Positions 7,943-15,728 of a DNA stretch of 49,290 bases are shown here, piece after piece. Origin of the DNA: a virus. The first letter of the stretch is position 1. The number at the start of each line of letters is the position of its first letter. The stretch lies in the IMG/VR virus record IMGVR_UViG_3300033571_020575, positions 1-49,290 of that record. One strand, 5' to 3'. The notes under the pieces are model-generated. The model was not told the origin of the DNA and searched no databases. It saw only the letters and a program-made list of their open reading frames with translations. A program made the position numbers and the translations under genes.

Positions 7943-8527
7943 ATGACAAATAAATATGAAATTGTTAGGTCTTTGCTCACTGAGTTAGAGGCTCAGAGAG
8001 TTGCTGATTATCTATATAACTTTATAAACCGTGGTGTTGATGAGGACAACACAAAAACACACGTAATGCACAATAGGCCAGATACCTGGGACCCTTGGGG
8101 CTATATTGAAAAAGCTGCTTTGGTATCTGATGATTATTTTAGGGCTAGATGCAAAACTGGAATGCTCGAGCCTACTAGATACTTTGCAAGGCGTCACGAA
8201 GAAGGCAAAGAAATTTCTCCATTTGTAGAAAAGGCTACTGGAAAAGATGCCGAAGTGCACGATGTTTACAGGAAAATTGCTGTGTTGATTCTAAACAATG
8301 ATTGCATTGGTGGAAAAACTACCTTTCCTGAATATAAAGATGTTTTAGATTTAAAGCCAGGCGACCTTCTTATGTATGAAGTGGGCGAAGAAAATATTAC
8401 TGGCATGACAAAAATTGAGGCTGGCTCAAGAACTGAAGTTGTTATTTGGTATTCAGAGATGGTTATGAAGACTAGATTTGATGAGTTTGACATGCCGCCC
8501 ATGGAAAATGATTCGGAAAGATTTTAA
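7943..8527 (+). CDS. 2OG-Fe(II) oxygenase-like protein, probably inactive
   Basis: The 194-residue protein has the body of the neighbouring P4H-like oxygenases (VLILNNDCIGGKTTFPEYKDVLDLKPGDLLMYE and TEVVIWYSE). The iron-binding residues are poor: the proximal site reads R-R-H-E-E rather than HxD and the distal site reads N-I-T-G-M where active members have L-H-G-V. It is best read as a degenerate or repurposed member, perhaps a binding partner. SD agagga sits 6-7 bases before the ATG. Confidence 0.6.
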   Translation: MTNKYEIVRSLLTELEAQRVADYLYNFINRGVDEDNTKTHVMHNRPDTWDPWGYIEKAALVSDDYFRARCKTGMLEPTRYFARRHEEGKEISPFVEKATGKDAEVHDVYRKIAVLILNNDCIGGKTTFPEYKDVLDLKPGDLLMYEVGEENITGMTKIEAGSRTEVVIWYSEMVMKTRFDEFDMPPMENDSERF

Positions 8528-8538
8528 TTAAAAGACAG

Positions 8539-9354
8539 CTAAAACTTTTTTGCTAGAACGGTAAAAAAGCCAAAATTCATAACTCTATTAGCTAAGTCTT
8601 GCTCGGCTTTAGTTGTCAGCTGTTTGTCTAGCTTTGCCCAGTTCTCTTTACCAGATATTGGCTTATAGTCATTTACTGAGGTGGAAATAATCGAATAGCC
8701 AATAGATTCAAGTAGGTTTTTAATCTCCACAAATGAGTGCTGGGTCTCATATGGATTAAATACTTGGTCATAGAAAATAGACTCTAAAACTGTTTTATCC
8801 GCTGAGTAAGACCCGTACTTAAATTTAAAGAACTCGCGCTTTAACTGTTTGAGAGACAGCTTCTCTTTTAGCTCGTTGAAGTGACTTAAAAATGGTCTCC
8901 TACTTGTGTGATAGAGCCCGAGAACTAAATAACCATTCTCTTTTAAAAATGCTGATAGATGCCTTATGGCCATGTGGCAGCTTCTTGTGTGGTGGAGCAC
9001 CCCATAAGAAATAATGGCATCAAACTTAATAGAAGTTTTAAATTCAAAAATGTCTGTGTTGTAGAAAATTGATGACAGTCCCAATTTATTGGAAACCTTG
9101 TTTGCAAACTCTACGGCCCTCTTGTTTAGGTCTATGCCAAAGCCTTCGACTTTGTGGTAGTGGTTCAATCCATTTAGCAGCCAACCGGTACCAGAGCCCG
9201 CCTCTAGAACAAAAGACTTGTTGGTTAGTGGTAACTTTTGCAGGATTGGAACGAAGTTGACTGGGTCATCAGCTAGTAAAGTCTTTACTTCTTTTCGGAC
9301 GCTCTTGTGCTGATTAAAGGGTATCTTGTCGTAAAACTCTTTAATGCTTAGCAT
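8539..9354 (-). CDS. Class I SAM-dependent methyltransferase
   Basis: The 271-residue protein has motif I V-L-E-A-G-S-G-T-G-W at about residue 48, the acidic motif-II residue in G-F-G-I-D-L-N, and FDAIISYGVLHHT, typical of small-molecule or sugar methyltransferases of the Methyltransf_11/25 type. Motif V/VI follows as LKENGYLVLGLY. SD aggaag lies 4 bases before the ATG on its strand. It is divergent from the recombinase gene, with 44 bases between them. The substrate is unknown. Confidence 0.8.
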   Translation of the reverse strand: MLSIKEFYDKIPFNQHKSVRKEVKTLLADDPVNFVPILQKLPLTNKSFVLEAGSGTGWLLNGLNHYHKVEGFGIDLNKRAVEFANKVSNKLGLSSIFYNTDIFEFKTSIKFDAIISYGVLHHTRSCHMAIRHLSAFLKENGYLVLGLYHTSRRPFLSHFNELKEKLSLKQLKREFFKFKYGSYSADKTVLESIFYDQVFNPYETQHSFVEIKNLLESIGYSIISTSVNDYKPISGKENWAKLDKQLTTKAEQDLANRVMNFGFFTVLAKKF

Positions 9355-9398
9355 TTATCTTCCTACTAGCGTTTTATCTAATCCTATAGTATGGATGA

Positions 9399-10100
9399 GT
9401 GGATATGCCAGACGCCCCTATTGAAAAAGCTCTGCTTTATGCCAGAGTGTCAACGCAGATGCAGGTTGACGATGGTGTGTCGTTGGGAGCGCAGGAGAGA
9501 CAGCTAATTCAGGCGGCGCAGCTGTATGGCTTTACTGAGTGGGAAGTCATGCTGGAAGAGGGGCGCTCTGGTAAGAATGTCTCTGGCCGACCAAAGTTAA
9601 TAGACGCCCTCCATCAGTTAGACGCCGGAAAAGCGCAGGCACTGATTGTGACGAGGATTGATAGGTTGGCTAGGTCAACCAAGGACTTTCTGGATATCGT
9701 GGACAGGGCTGGTCGTAATGGCTGGCGATTGATTATGCTGGACCTAAATCTTGACACATCTACATATCAGGGTAGATTTGTGGTTACTATTATGTCTGCC
9801 CTAGCCGAGATGGAGCGAGGCATTATTGCCGAGCGAGCCAAGGACATCCATAAAGACCGCCGGGAGCGCGGAGTGGTCTGGGGTAAGGATATGGGCCCAA
9901 AGCAGGTCATTTCGCCAGCTGTAGCCGAGCAAATTAAGCTCAAGCGGACCCTGGGCCACTCGTACCAGGCAATAGCTGATAGCCTTAATCAGCAAGGGAT
10001 TCCGTCTGCCCGAGGGGGTAGTTGGTATGCTTCTAGCGTGAAAAACATAGTAGACGCCACTATTGTCGAGGTAGAAAATGCAGACTCCGAAGAAAGTTAA
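9399..10100 (+). CDS. Serine recombinase (resolvase/invertase family)
   Basis: The 233-residue protein has the catalytic domain ALLYARVSTQ (nucleophile Ser18), then GRSGKNVSGRPKL, LIVTRIDRLARSTKDF and MSALAEMERGIIAERAK with the family Arg residues. A short HTH-like region follows (SYQAIADSLNQQGIPSARGGSWYASSV). It lacks the long C-terminal zinc/coiled-coil domain of large integrases, so inversion or resolution is likelier than classical integration. TATAGT at 9385-9390 can drive a nearly leaderless GTG start. Copies of the GACGCCNCTATTG motif lie at both ends of the gene. Confidence 0.9.
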   Translation: MDMPDAPIEKALLYARVSTQMQVDDGVSLGAQERQLIQAAQLYGFTEWEVMLEEGRSGKNVSGRPKLIDALHQLDAGKAQALIVTRIDRLARSTKDFLDIVDRAGRNGWRLIMLDLNLDTSTYQGRFVVTIMSALAEMERGIIAERAKDIHKDRRERGVVWGKDMGPKQVISPAVAEQIKLKRTLGHSYQAIADSLNQQGIPSARGGSWYASSVKNIVDATIVEVENADSEES

Positions 10101-10482
10101 AATCGGTGGACAGACTTTCTACATTGAAGAACGTAGCGTAAAAAAAGACGGAACCCTAAACGATAACTCTTATGGCTATACATTAGATCAGGGCAACTTG
10201 ATAGTAATAGACGCCAATATTGCATTCACTAAAAAACAACAAACGCTGCTACACGAGATTATTCACGCTATTGGCATGGTGTATGGTAGTGGGCAGAGTC
10301 AGCCGGGAAGTAAAGATAACTATGAAGTGTGGGAACATCACTTTATTGGAATCTGGGAAGCTCCCATGTTATCATTCATAAAAGACAACCCGGGGGTTGT
10401 CGCTTGGATGCAATTAGAAGAGGAACCTAATGGGGAGAAAAAGGAAAGCGGTAGAGCCGCGAATACCTCGGCCAAACGCTGA
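10078..10482 (+). CDS. Small HExxH putative metalloprotease
   Basis: The 134-residue protein contains T-L-L-H-E-I-I-H-A-I-G near residue 60, the HExxH zinc site of gluzincin-type peptidases. Similar small phage proteins are related to ImmA/IrrE or SprT-like peptidases. It overlaps the recombinase by 23 bases and the next gene by 53 bases. The Ser/Lys/Arg tail is probably disordered. Proteolytic activity is inferred from the motif only. Confidence 0.55.
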   Translation: MQTPKKVKIGGQTFYIEERSVKKDGTLNDNSYGYTLDQGNLIVIDANIAFTKKQQTLLHEIIHAIGMVYGSGQSQPGSKDNYEVWEHHFIGIWEAPMLSFIKDNPGVVAWMQLEEEPNGEKKESGRAANTSAKR

Positions 10483-10774
10483 GTGGGAATATAAAACTGA
10501 AATCCAGGTTCACGGTCGCAACATTTCTCCCGGAACCGAACTTAAAATTATTGGCGAACGCGGTCGTTATCGATTTATTCGCTTTGTTAAAAACGTCAAT
10601 AACGCGGAATGGATTGACGTCTGGGGGGGCCCTAAGGGGGCTGAACAATGGCGTAGCTTTAAGTTAGACAAAATTAAGCGTGTGCACTACAAAAATCAAA
10701 CCGTAGGAAATCTTGCTGCAGAACACAAAGCAAAAATAAAAGCTAAAAAAGCTGAACTAGAAGATAATGATTAA
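10430..10774 (+). CDS. Conserved small basic phage protein
   Basis: The 114-residue protein is basic at both ends (MGRKRKAVEPRIPRPNAEW; a Lys-rich helical tail). Its beta-rich middle, SPGTELKIIGERGRYRFIRF, suggests a small barrel that could bind nucleic acid. It overlaps both neighbours, and an aatggggag SD-like run precedes it inside the upstream gene. I do not recognise a characterised family. Confidence 0.7.
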   Translation: MGRKRKAVEPRIPRPNAEWEYKTEIQVHGRNISPGTELKIIGERGRYRFIRFVKNVNNAEWIDVWGGPKGAEQWRSFKLDKIKRVHYKNQTVGNLAAEHKAKIKAKKAELEDND

Positions 10775-11699
10775 CAAATTTAATGACGCCCGAAAAAAGT
10801 ATTTTAGTGACGTAGAAACAATACTTTCAAGCTCTATCTTTTTAGATGATAGATTTTTAGAAGAGGCTTCTTCTATAGAAATAGAAAAAAACTATGTCAC
10901 CCCTGAGTTGCATAACTATGGAGATAAAGTAAATAAATACTTACTAAATTCTTATGGTCATAGGTCTATAGAGTTTAAAAATGTTCCACTTATAACTGCT
11001 GGTTGCTCTATGACGTTTGGTGTGGGGGTTCCGTATGATGGAATATGGTCAACAATTTTGGCAGATAACTTAAAAATGAATCACGTGAACTTGGCAATAC
11101 CTGGCTGGTCTATAGAAGCTATAGTGGATAATTTGTTTAAGTATTTTTACAAATATGGAAATCCGGAAAAACTTGCTGTATTGTTTCCTGATTACAACAG
11201 AACAGTGCTCACTTCATATAAAGGATTTTCTGAAGTACAGCCTCATGATGTTGAAGAGCCGAAAGTTAAAATTATTAAAGCAATTTTGATGGATGAGTCA
11301 GCAAATGAAAAAGTTAGATACTCCAAAAAACCACACAATTTATTAAACTTTTTAACGCCTGAATACGCTCTATATAAATCTTTAACTGCTATAAATAGAT
11401 TAGTTATTTACTGTAAAAACTCTAATATTAATTTTGCTTGGAGTACTTGGGATTATGAAACAGACGCCCTATTAAAAATATGTAGAGAAGTGTGGAATCA
11501 ACAAATTTGGGATGGGTACGTTTCTGTAGATTTAGGAAACGATTTGCACTCTCGTGGGTGCCATGAGGAGTATTCAAAAAAATACAAAGAAAACTTTTAT
11601 GATGGACTAGACAAAAGTTCTTTAAATTTAACTTCTCACCCTGGGGTCCACCAGCACATTCACTATGCCGATGAGTTAACTAGAAAGCTAAAAAATTAA
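10767..11699 (+). CDS. SGNH-hydrolase-like protein, paralogue 2 of 4
   Basis: The 310-residue protein shares the family blocks: T-A-G-C-S-M-T-F-G-V-G near residue 75, AIPGWSIEAIV, KYGNPEKLAVLFPDYNR, YSKKPHNLL, FAWSTWDYE, and H-P-G-V-H-Q-H-I-H-Y-A-D close to the end. It is the shortest copy, lacking most of the N-terminal extension seen at 5334. The ATG overlaps the preceding gene by 8 bases, and a glycosyltransferase follows one base later. An acyl-ester enzyme acting on the same product as the glycosyltransferases is likely but unproven. Confidence 0.6.
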   Translation: MINKFNDARKKYFSDVETILSSSIFLDDRFLEEASSIEIEKNYVTPELHNYGDKVNKYLLNSYGHRSIEFKNVPLITAGCSMTFGVGVPYDGIWSTILADNLKMNHVNLAIPGWSIEAIVDNLFKYFYKYGNPEKLAVLFPDYNRTVLTSYKGFSEVQPHDVEEPKVKIIKAILMDESANEKVRYSKKPHNLLNFLTPEYALYKSLTAINRLVIYCKNSNINFAWSTWDYETDALLKICREVWNQQIWDGYVSVDLGNDLHSRGCHEEYSKKYKENFYDGLDKSSLNLTSHPGVHQHIHYADELTRKLKN

Positions 11700-11700
11700 A

Positions 11701-12492
11701 GTGAATAACAATGGCATCTGCGTTATAACTGCTACTGATGAAGATTACTTCATTCCAACTGAAATCATGCTTAGAAGCCTAGATTTCAACTATAAAAATA
11801 AAAATAAACTAGATGTTTATGTTTTAGTAAATAAAGAGCTTTCTTTGAAGAAGTTTAAAACGGTTTATAAAAATTTAAACGTTAATTTAATAAACGCCCC
11901 TAAGTTTGAATCAGAAGAAACTTTAAGTGTTGCTCACAGAATTTACCATCTTAGAGGGAAATCAAGACTTAATATATCTTCAATGTATAGATTTTTTATG
12001 GCTGACATAATTAAAAATTATGATAAAGCTGTCTACATAGATTCAGATTGTTTAGTGGTAAGAGACATTTCTCCTCTTCTAGGCTATAACCTAAGAACTC
12101 CACTCGCTGCGTTCCCAGAAATTCAATTAGAACTTGCAGATAATTTAGAATTTAAAGACTATTCTCACTTTAATTCGGGAGTTATGGTTGTTGATTTGTT
12201 GTATTGGAGAAACCACGGGGTGGGCAAGACTTTAGTAGAAACTGCTAAAACTTTTGATAGCTGGGCATATGGCTATGATCAGGACATATTAAACGCTGTG
12301 TTTAAAGAAAATTGGAGCCCTATTCCAGCCTCTTTTAACTATTTAATCAACATATATAAAAATCTTGAAGTAACTGACCCATTAATAGTACACTGGGCTG
12401 GTAAAACAAAACCATGGCTGTCTAACTGTCCAGACACTAAATGGAAGGCAATGTGGAATCACTACAAGGCGCAAGGCCCCACTACAACGTAG
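11701..12492 (+). CDS. Glycosyltransferase family 8-like
   Basis: The 263-residue protein begins on GTG. It has the GT8 order of motifs: YFIPTEIMLRSL, then MYRFFMADI..YDKAVYIDSD (the DxD that binds metal and the nucleotide-sugar), HFNSGVMVVDL, YGYDQDILNAVF, and a closing I-V-H-W-A-G-K-T-K-P-W in place of the usual HxxGxxKPW. These are retaining transferases using UDP-glucose or UDP-galactose. It overlaps the next glycosyltransferase by 52 bases. Confidence 0.85.
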   Translation: MNNNGICVITATDEDYFIPTEIMLRSLDFNYKNKNKLDVYVLVNKELSLKKFKTVYKNLNVNLINAPKFESEETLSVAHRIYHLRGKSRLNISSMYRFFMADIIKNYDKAVYIDSDCLVVRDISPLLGYNLRTPLAAFPEIQLELADNLEFKDYSHFNSGVMVVDLLYWRNHGVGKTLVETAKTFDSWAYGYDQDILNAVFKENWSPIPASFNYLINIYKNLEVTDPLIVHWAGKTKPWLSNCPDTKWKAMWNHYKAQGPTTT

Positions 12493-13133
12493 TTATAGCT
12501 ACTCCAGGCAAGGAGCTGCACCAGGGCTATGTAAATAGTCTGGTGGATACTTTGCGATGGCTGGGAGAGCGGGGGCTCACGTATAAGTGGCTAAATAAAT
12601 CTGGGTCTTTAATATCTACAACCAGAGAGCTAACAGCGCTAGATGCTTATAATCCAAACTGGGAAACGCGGGAGCTTGGTAGTGGACAATTTACTTATGA
12701 CAAAGTCATTTGGATTGATTCTGACATTAGCTGGGACATCGAGCAGTTCAAGGCGCTATGGGAGCATGAGTTAGACATTGTTGGCGGAATGTATCAAACC
12801 GCTCCAGATGGTCGGGTGGCTGTTGCAATGTTCGACGGAGCTGGTCAACCAACCGTTGTGCGAGAGCAAGACTTCATTTTGGTAGACGCCCCTATTGTTG
12901 AAGTATTCGGAATCGGATTCGGATTTGTGGCAATGAAGAGTGGTGTGTTTGAAAAGTGTGATAGGCCGTGGTTCTTGATGGAGAGAATTAGGTGGCAACA
13001 CTTGGATTTTGATTTGAATATTGGCGAGGACTATTCATTCTGTATGAATGCCAGAAGGAATGGGTTCACTGTGTATCTGGACACTAGAATTAAAGTTAAG
13101 CACCACAAGGAGATTATCTATGAACTCCGATAA
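12441..13133 (+). CDS. Glycosyltransferase, GT-A fold, phage type
   Basis: The 230-residue protein has NVVIATPGKELHQGYV at its start, KVIWIDSDISW (DxD metal site) in the middle, DIVGGMYQT, IGFGFVAMKSGVF and a late G-E-D-Y-S-F-C-M-N-A-R, ending KVKHH. This pattern is common among viral nucleotide-sugar transferases. The first ATG lies inside the GT8 gene; the GTG at 12453 is an alternative start. It includes one of the two 21-base identical motif copies (12883-12903). Confidence 0.75.
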   Translation: MEGNVESLQGARPHYNVVIATPGKELHQGYVNSLVDTLRWLGERGLTYKWLNKSGSLISTTRELTALDAYNPNWETRELGSGQFTYDKVIWIDSDISWDIEQFKALWEHELDIVGGMYQTAPDGRVAVAMFDGAGQPTVVREQDFILVDAPIVEVFGIGFGFVAMKSGVFEKCDRPWFLMERIRWQHLDFDLNIGEDYSFCMNARRNGFTVYLDTRIKVKHHKEIIYELR

Positions 13134-13881
13134 GAGTGTGACTGTTATAACTCCCACCATTGGGTCGGCGGATTTAGTAGACGCCATTATTAGCGTAAAA
13201 AATCAAGACTACGATGGACCTATCGACCACTTAGTGGTTGTTGATGGGCAGCAATTTGCTCCAGAAGTGGAGAGAATTATTGAAAAATCTGGGGTTAACC
13301 CAACTGTACTGGTGCTCCCATATAACACTGGAAGTGATGGTTGGAACGGTCACAGAATTTATGCATCCATTCCGTCGCTCGTCAATACTAAATATGTTGC
13401 TTTTCTAGACCAAGATAATTGGTATAAACCAAATCACGTTTCTAGTTTAGTAGAAATACTAGAAAAAAATGACAATATAGAATTAGCATTTTCATTAAGG
13501 TCTATTTACGAAAAAGATAAAACTTACGTTACAGATGACAACTGCGAGTCTTTGGGGCTTTGGCCTGTCTGGAATTCTGGAAATTCTAATTTCTTAATAG
13601 ACACAAATTCTTTCCTATTTAAGACAGACTTTATCCAAAAAACTGGCTCTAGTTGGCTGAAGAAATACAATGCTGACGCCTACTATACAAAGTTTTTAAG
13701 AGCTAATTTTCTAAATAAATACGCTACCAGTGGGCTTTATACTTCTTGTTATAGATTAGACGGAAATAAAAATTCTGTAAAAAAAGAGTTTTTTCTTCTT
13801 GGAAATTTCTTTTTTAGCAATGTCTATAAAAATAAAAACTTTCCTTGGGCAAACATAAAAGAAAGCAAACAACGGCAATGA
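13120..13881 (+). CDS. Glycosyltransferase family 2-like
   Basis: The protein opens VTVITPTIGSADLVDAIISVKNQ, the GT2 N-terminal strand-loop. V-V-V-D-G-Q and YVAFLDQDNWYKPNHV (DxD) follow, then a C-terminal region with GLWPVWNSGNSN. The ATG at 13120 is chosen because an aaggaga SD lies 7 bases before it; an upstream ATG at 13048 lies deep in the previous gene. It overlaps that gene by 14 bases and joins the next by an ATGA overlap. The sugar donor and acceptor are unknown. Confidence 0.82.
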   Translation: MNSDKSVTVITPTIGSADLVDAIISVKNQDYDGPIDHLVVVDGQQFAPEVERIIEKSGVNPTVLVLPYNTGSDGWNGHRIYASIPSLVNTKYVAFLDQDNWYKPNHVSSLVEILEKNDNIELAFSLRSIYEKDKTYVTDDNCESLGLWPVWNSGNSNFLIDTNSFLFKTDFIQKTGSSWLKKYNADAYYTKFLRANFLNKYATSGLYTSCYRLDGNKNSVKKEFFLLGNFFFSNVYKNKNFPWANIKESKQRQ

Positions 13882-14897
13882 GTAAGTTAGGTAAGTTTGA
13901 GCGCTCAGAGCACATAGGAGCGCTATCTGAAGAATTGTTTGATAGTAATGCTGACGACCACGCTAAAGAGGCTATGCTTTCAATTTTTGGTTTTTACTCT
14001 GCTTATTACTTAAAAGGTCCAAATGACGAATACCACAGGGAGAATTGGCGTCAGCAAAAAGATGTTTTTAATAAATATTCATGGAATTCTTTTGGATATA
14101 GAGATGAAGAATTTGTTGGTCCGGTAGAAATAATTGCTGCAGGGTGCTCTATGACAATGGGTCAGGGAGTTCCGGTGGAGGCAAGATGGTCAAATCAATT
14201 AGCTAAAAAACTTAATATGACAGTAGCAACTACTGCAGTGGCTGGTTGGTCAACTCAAACCGCAATAAATGCTGTAATGCACTACATACTTACTTTTGGT
14301 AAACCAAAAATTGTAGCGCTACTCATTCCAGATTTTTTTAGATATGATTTACTTTTAAACACCGCCGTGTTTCAGCCCAAATGGATAACAGACAATAAAG
14401 AAACAAATATAACCAGAAGAACGGTTGAAGTGTCTGGTTCTGCTAGAGATTTGTCAAAGTTTTCTAAACGCCCTCACGACTCTAGCGAAGTAATTCCGTC
14501 TGAATTTTCCTATTTTTCTAATGGCCAAGCTTTAAGATTTTTCATTGAATATTGTAAAGAAGCTAAAATTTCTTTAATTTGGGGGACCTGGGACATGTCA
14601 ACACACGAAGCTATTGACCATGCCTCTAAAGTTAAAGTTATGAAAGAAATGTCAATACAAGCCCCTAAAATAGATTTTTCTGGTTATATCGATATAAAAT
14701 ATTTTCACAACTACGGAGGGCACGTAGACCCCTCTGCAAAACTTAAAGAGCTTAATTGTCACTCTAATTTAAAGCAAAAATATGAAAAATATTTTGATTT
14801 GGGGACAGATACTGACTACCACATGGGTGTACATCTTCATGCTCATGTTGCTGATAAATTTTATGAAAAGCTGAAACTTAATAATTATGAAAAATAA
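13878..14897 (+). CDS. SGNH-hydrolase-like protein, paralogue 3 of 4
   Basis: The protein has A-A-G-C-S-M-T-M-G-Q-G, AVAGWSTQTAI, TFGKPKIVALLIPDFFR, FSKRPH, I-W-G-T-W-D and M-G-V-H-L-H-A-H-V-A-D, all in the shared order. ATG at 13878 overlaps the stop of the GT2 gene (ATGA), so it is preferred over an upstream ATG at 13845. The 3' end overlaps the methyltransferase by 11 bases. It closes a run of three glycosyltransferases, which supports action on a glycan. Confidence 0.6.
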   Translation: MSKLGKFERSEHIGALSEELFDSNADDHAKEAMLSIFGFYSAYYLKGPNDEYHRENWRQQKDVFNKYSWNSFGYRDEEFVGPVEIIAAGCSMTMGQGVPVEARWSNQLAKKLNMTVATTAVAGWSTQTAINAVMHYILTFGKPKIVALLIPDFFRYDLLLNTAVFQPKWITDNKETNITRRTVEVSGSARDLSKFSKRPHDSSEVIPSEFSYFSNGQALRFFIEYCKEAKISLIWGTWDMSTHEAIDHASKVKVMKEMSIQAPKIDFSGYIDIKYFHNYGGHVDPSAKLKELNCHSNLKQKYEKYFDLGTDTDYHMGVHLHAHVADKFYEKLKLNNYEK

Positions 14898-15603
14898 TGT
14901 AATTTTTTACTGCAAAGATGCGGCAGAAAAGTTTCTTGAAGACTCTTCTGTAGATTTATTTATTGGACACCCCCCCTACTATATGACAGAGTTAGAGCTA
15001 AATGGCGGTGACCCATCTAAGCAAATGCAAAATGCAGAAAATTTAAACGAATATTTAGACAGACTATTGTTGTCATTTTTGCACATGGAGGCTGCTTTAA
15101 AAGAAGATGGTCATATGTTTATCGCTTTACAGAATACTAGCTTTGGGCTTGGAATTTTGCCAAAAATATTTGACAAAACTAAACTTCAGCTTCAAAGCAT
15201 AAGAATTTGGGACTACTCTTCTGATTTTAAAGTTGAGGGGAATCACACTGTTTTATTCGCCCATCTAACAAAAAATCCTTGGGGAGCGGGAGATAACCCT
15301 CAAGGTCCATTTGTTCTTACAAATTCATGGCTAGAAGCTACCGAAGAGCTTAGAAGCTACCACACAGATCGAGCAACTGTTGGTGCTGCCCCCGAGGGAG
15401 TGTATAGAGAAATGATAAAAAATTATTCTGAGCCTGGTGACGTTGTTGCAGATATTTTTGCTGGGTGTGGAACTGTCGGAGTAGTTGCTCTTCAATTGGG
15501 CAGAAAGTTTATCTATAATGATGTATCTGAAGACAAATTACTTGTTTCTGAGGAAAGAATTAAAGACGTTTTAAATTCTACGGGACTTAGCTCAGCTGGT
15601 TAG
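14887..15603 (+). CDS. DNA methyltransferase-like protein, HPPY active site
   Basis: The 238-residue protein has the beta-type amino-methyltransferase order: motif IV as G-H-P-P-Y-Y near residue 28, and motif I late as DIFAGCGTVGVVALQLGRKF, then YNDVSEDKL. The usual first residue of motif IV is D, N or S; His here is unusual and may change base choice or activity. A diverged relative lies at 40778. Its last 23 bases lie inside the tRNA-Met sequence, so the final residues are set by the tRNA. Confidence 0.75.
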   Translation: MKNNVIFYCKDAAEKFLEDSSVDLFIGHPPYYMTELELNGGDPSKQMQNAENLNEYLDRLLLSFLHMEAALKEDGHMFIALQNTSFGLGILPKIFDKTKLQLQSIRIWDYSSDFKVEGNHTVLFAHLTKNPWGAGDNPQGPFVLTNSWLEATEELRSYHTDRATVGAAPEGVYREMIKNYSEPGDVVADIFAGCGTVGVVALQLGRKFIYNDVSEDKLLVSEERIKDVLNSTGLSSAG

Positions 15604-15654
15604 AGCAGCGAACTCATAATTCGCCGGTCGTCGGTTCAAGTCCGACAGTCTCGA
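15581..15654 (+). tRNA. tRNA-Met (anticodon CAT)
   Basis: A full cloverleaf can be drawn. The acceptor CGGGACT pairs with AGTCTCG (one G-U), the D arm is GCTCAGCTGGTTAGAGC, the anticodon stem is GCGAA/TTCGC around CTCATAA, and the T arm GTCGG-TTCAAGT-CCGAC has the canonical loop. The discriminator is A and CCA is not encoded. CAT could be an elongator Met, or Ile if the C is lysidylated; no initiator-type features are evident. The 5' third overlaps the end of the methyltransferase gene. Confidence 0.93.
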
Positions 15655-15655
15655 C

Positions 15656-15728
15656 CCCCGTGTACTCCAATGGCAGAGAGAGCCGACTTAAAATCGGTAC
15701 AGTATCGGTTCGAGTCCGATGGCGGGGA
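15656..15728 (+). tRNA. Probable tRNA with anticodon TAA (Leu), short variable arm
   Basis: The acceptor CCCCGTG pairs with GGCGGGG except at position 7. The anticodon stem is GCCGA/TCGGT around CTTAAAA, giving anticodon TAA for UUA codons. The T arm ATCGG-TTCGAGT-CCGAT is perfect. The D stem is only three pairs. The variable loop is five bases, unlike bacterial tRNA-Leu, which has a long arm, so charging identity is uncertain. It follows the tRNA-Met by one base; the AT-rich genes here use TTA often. Confidence 0.75.

Noticed and set aside
9399-10100. Classical integrase with attachment site in the tRNA genes
   Set aside because: The recombinase is too short for a large serine integrase, and no repeat of the tRNA 3' ends is seen elsewhere in the window.
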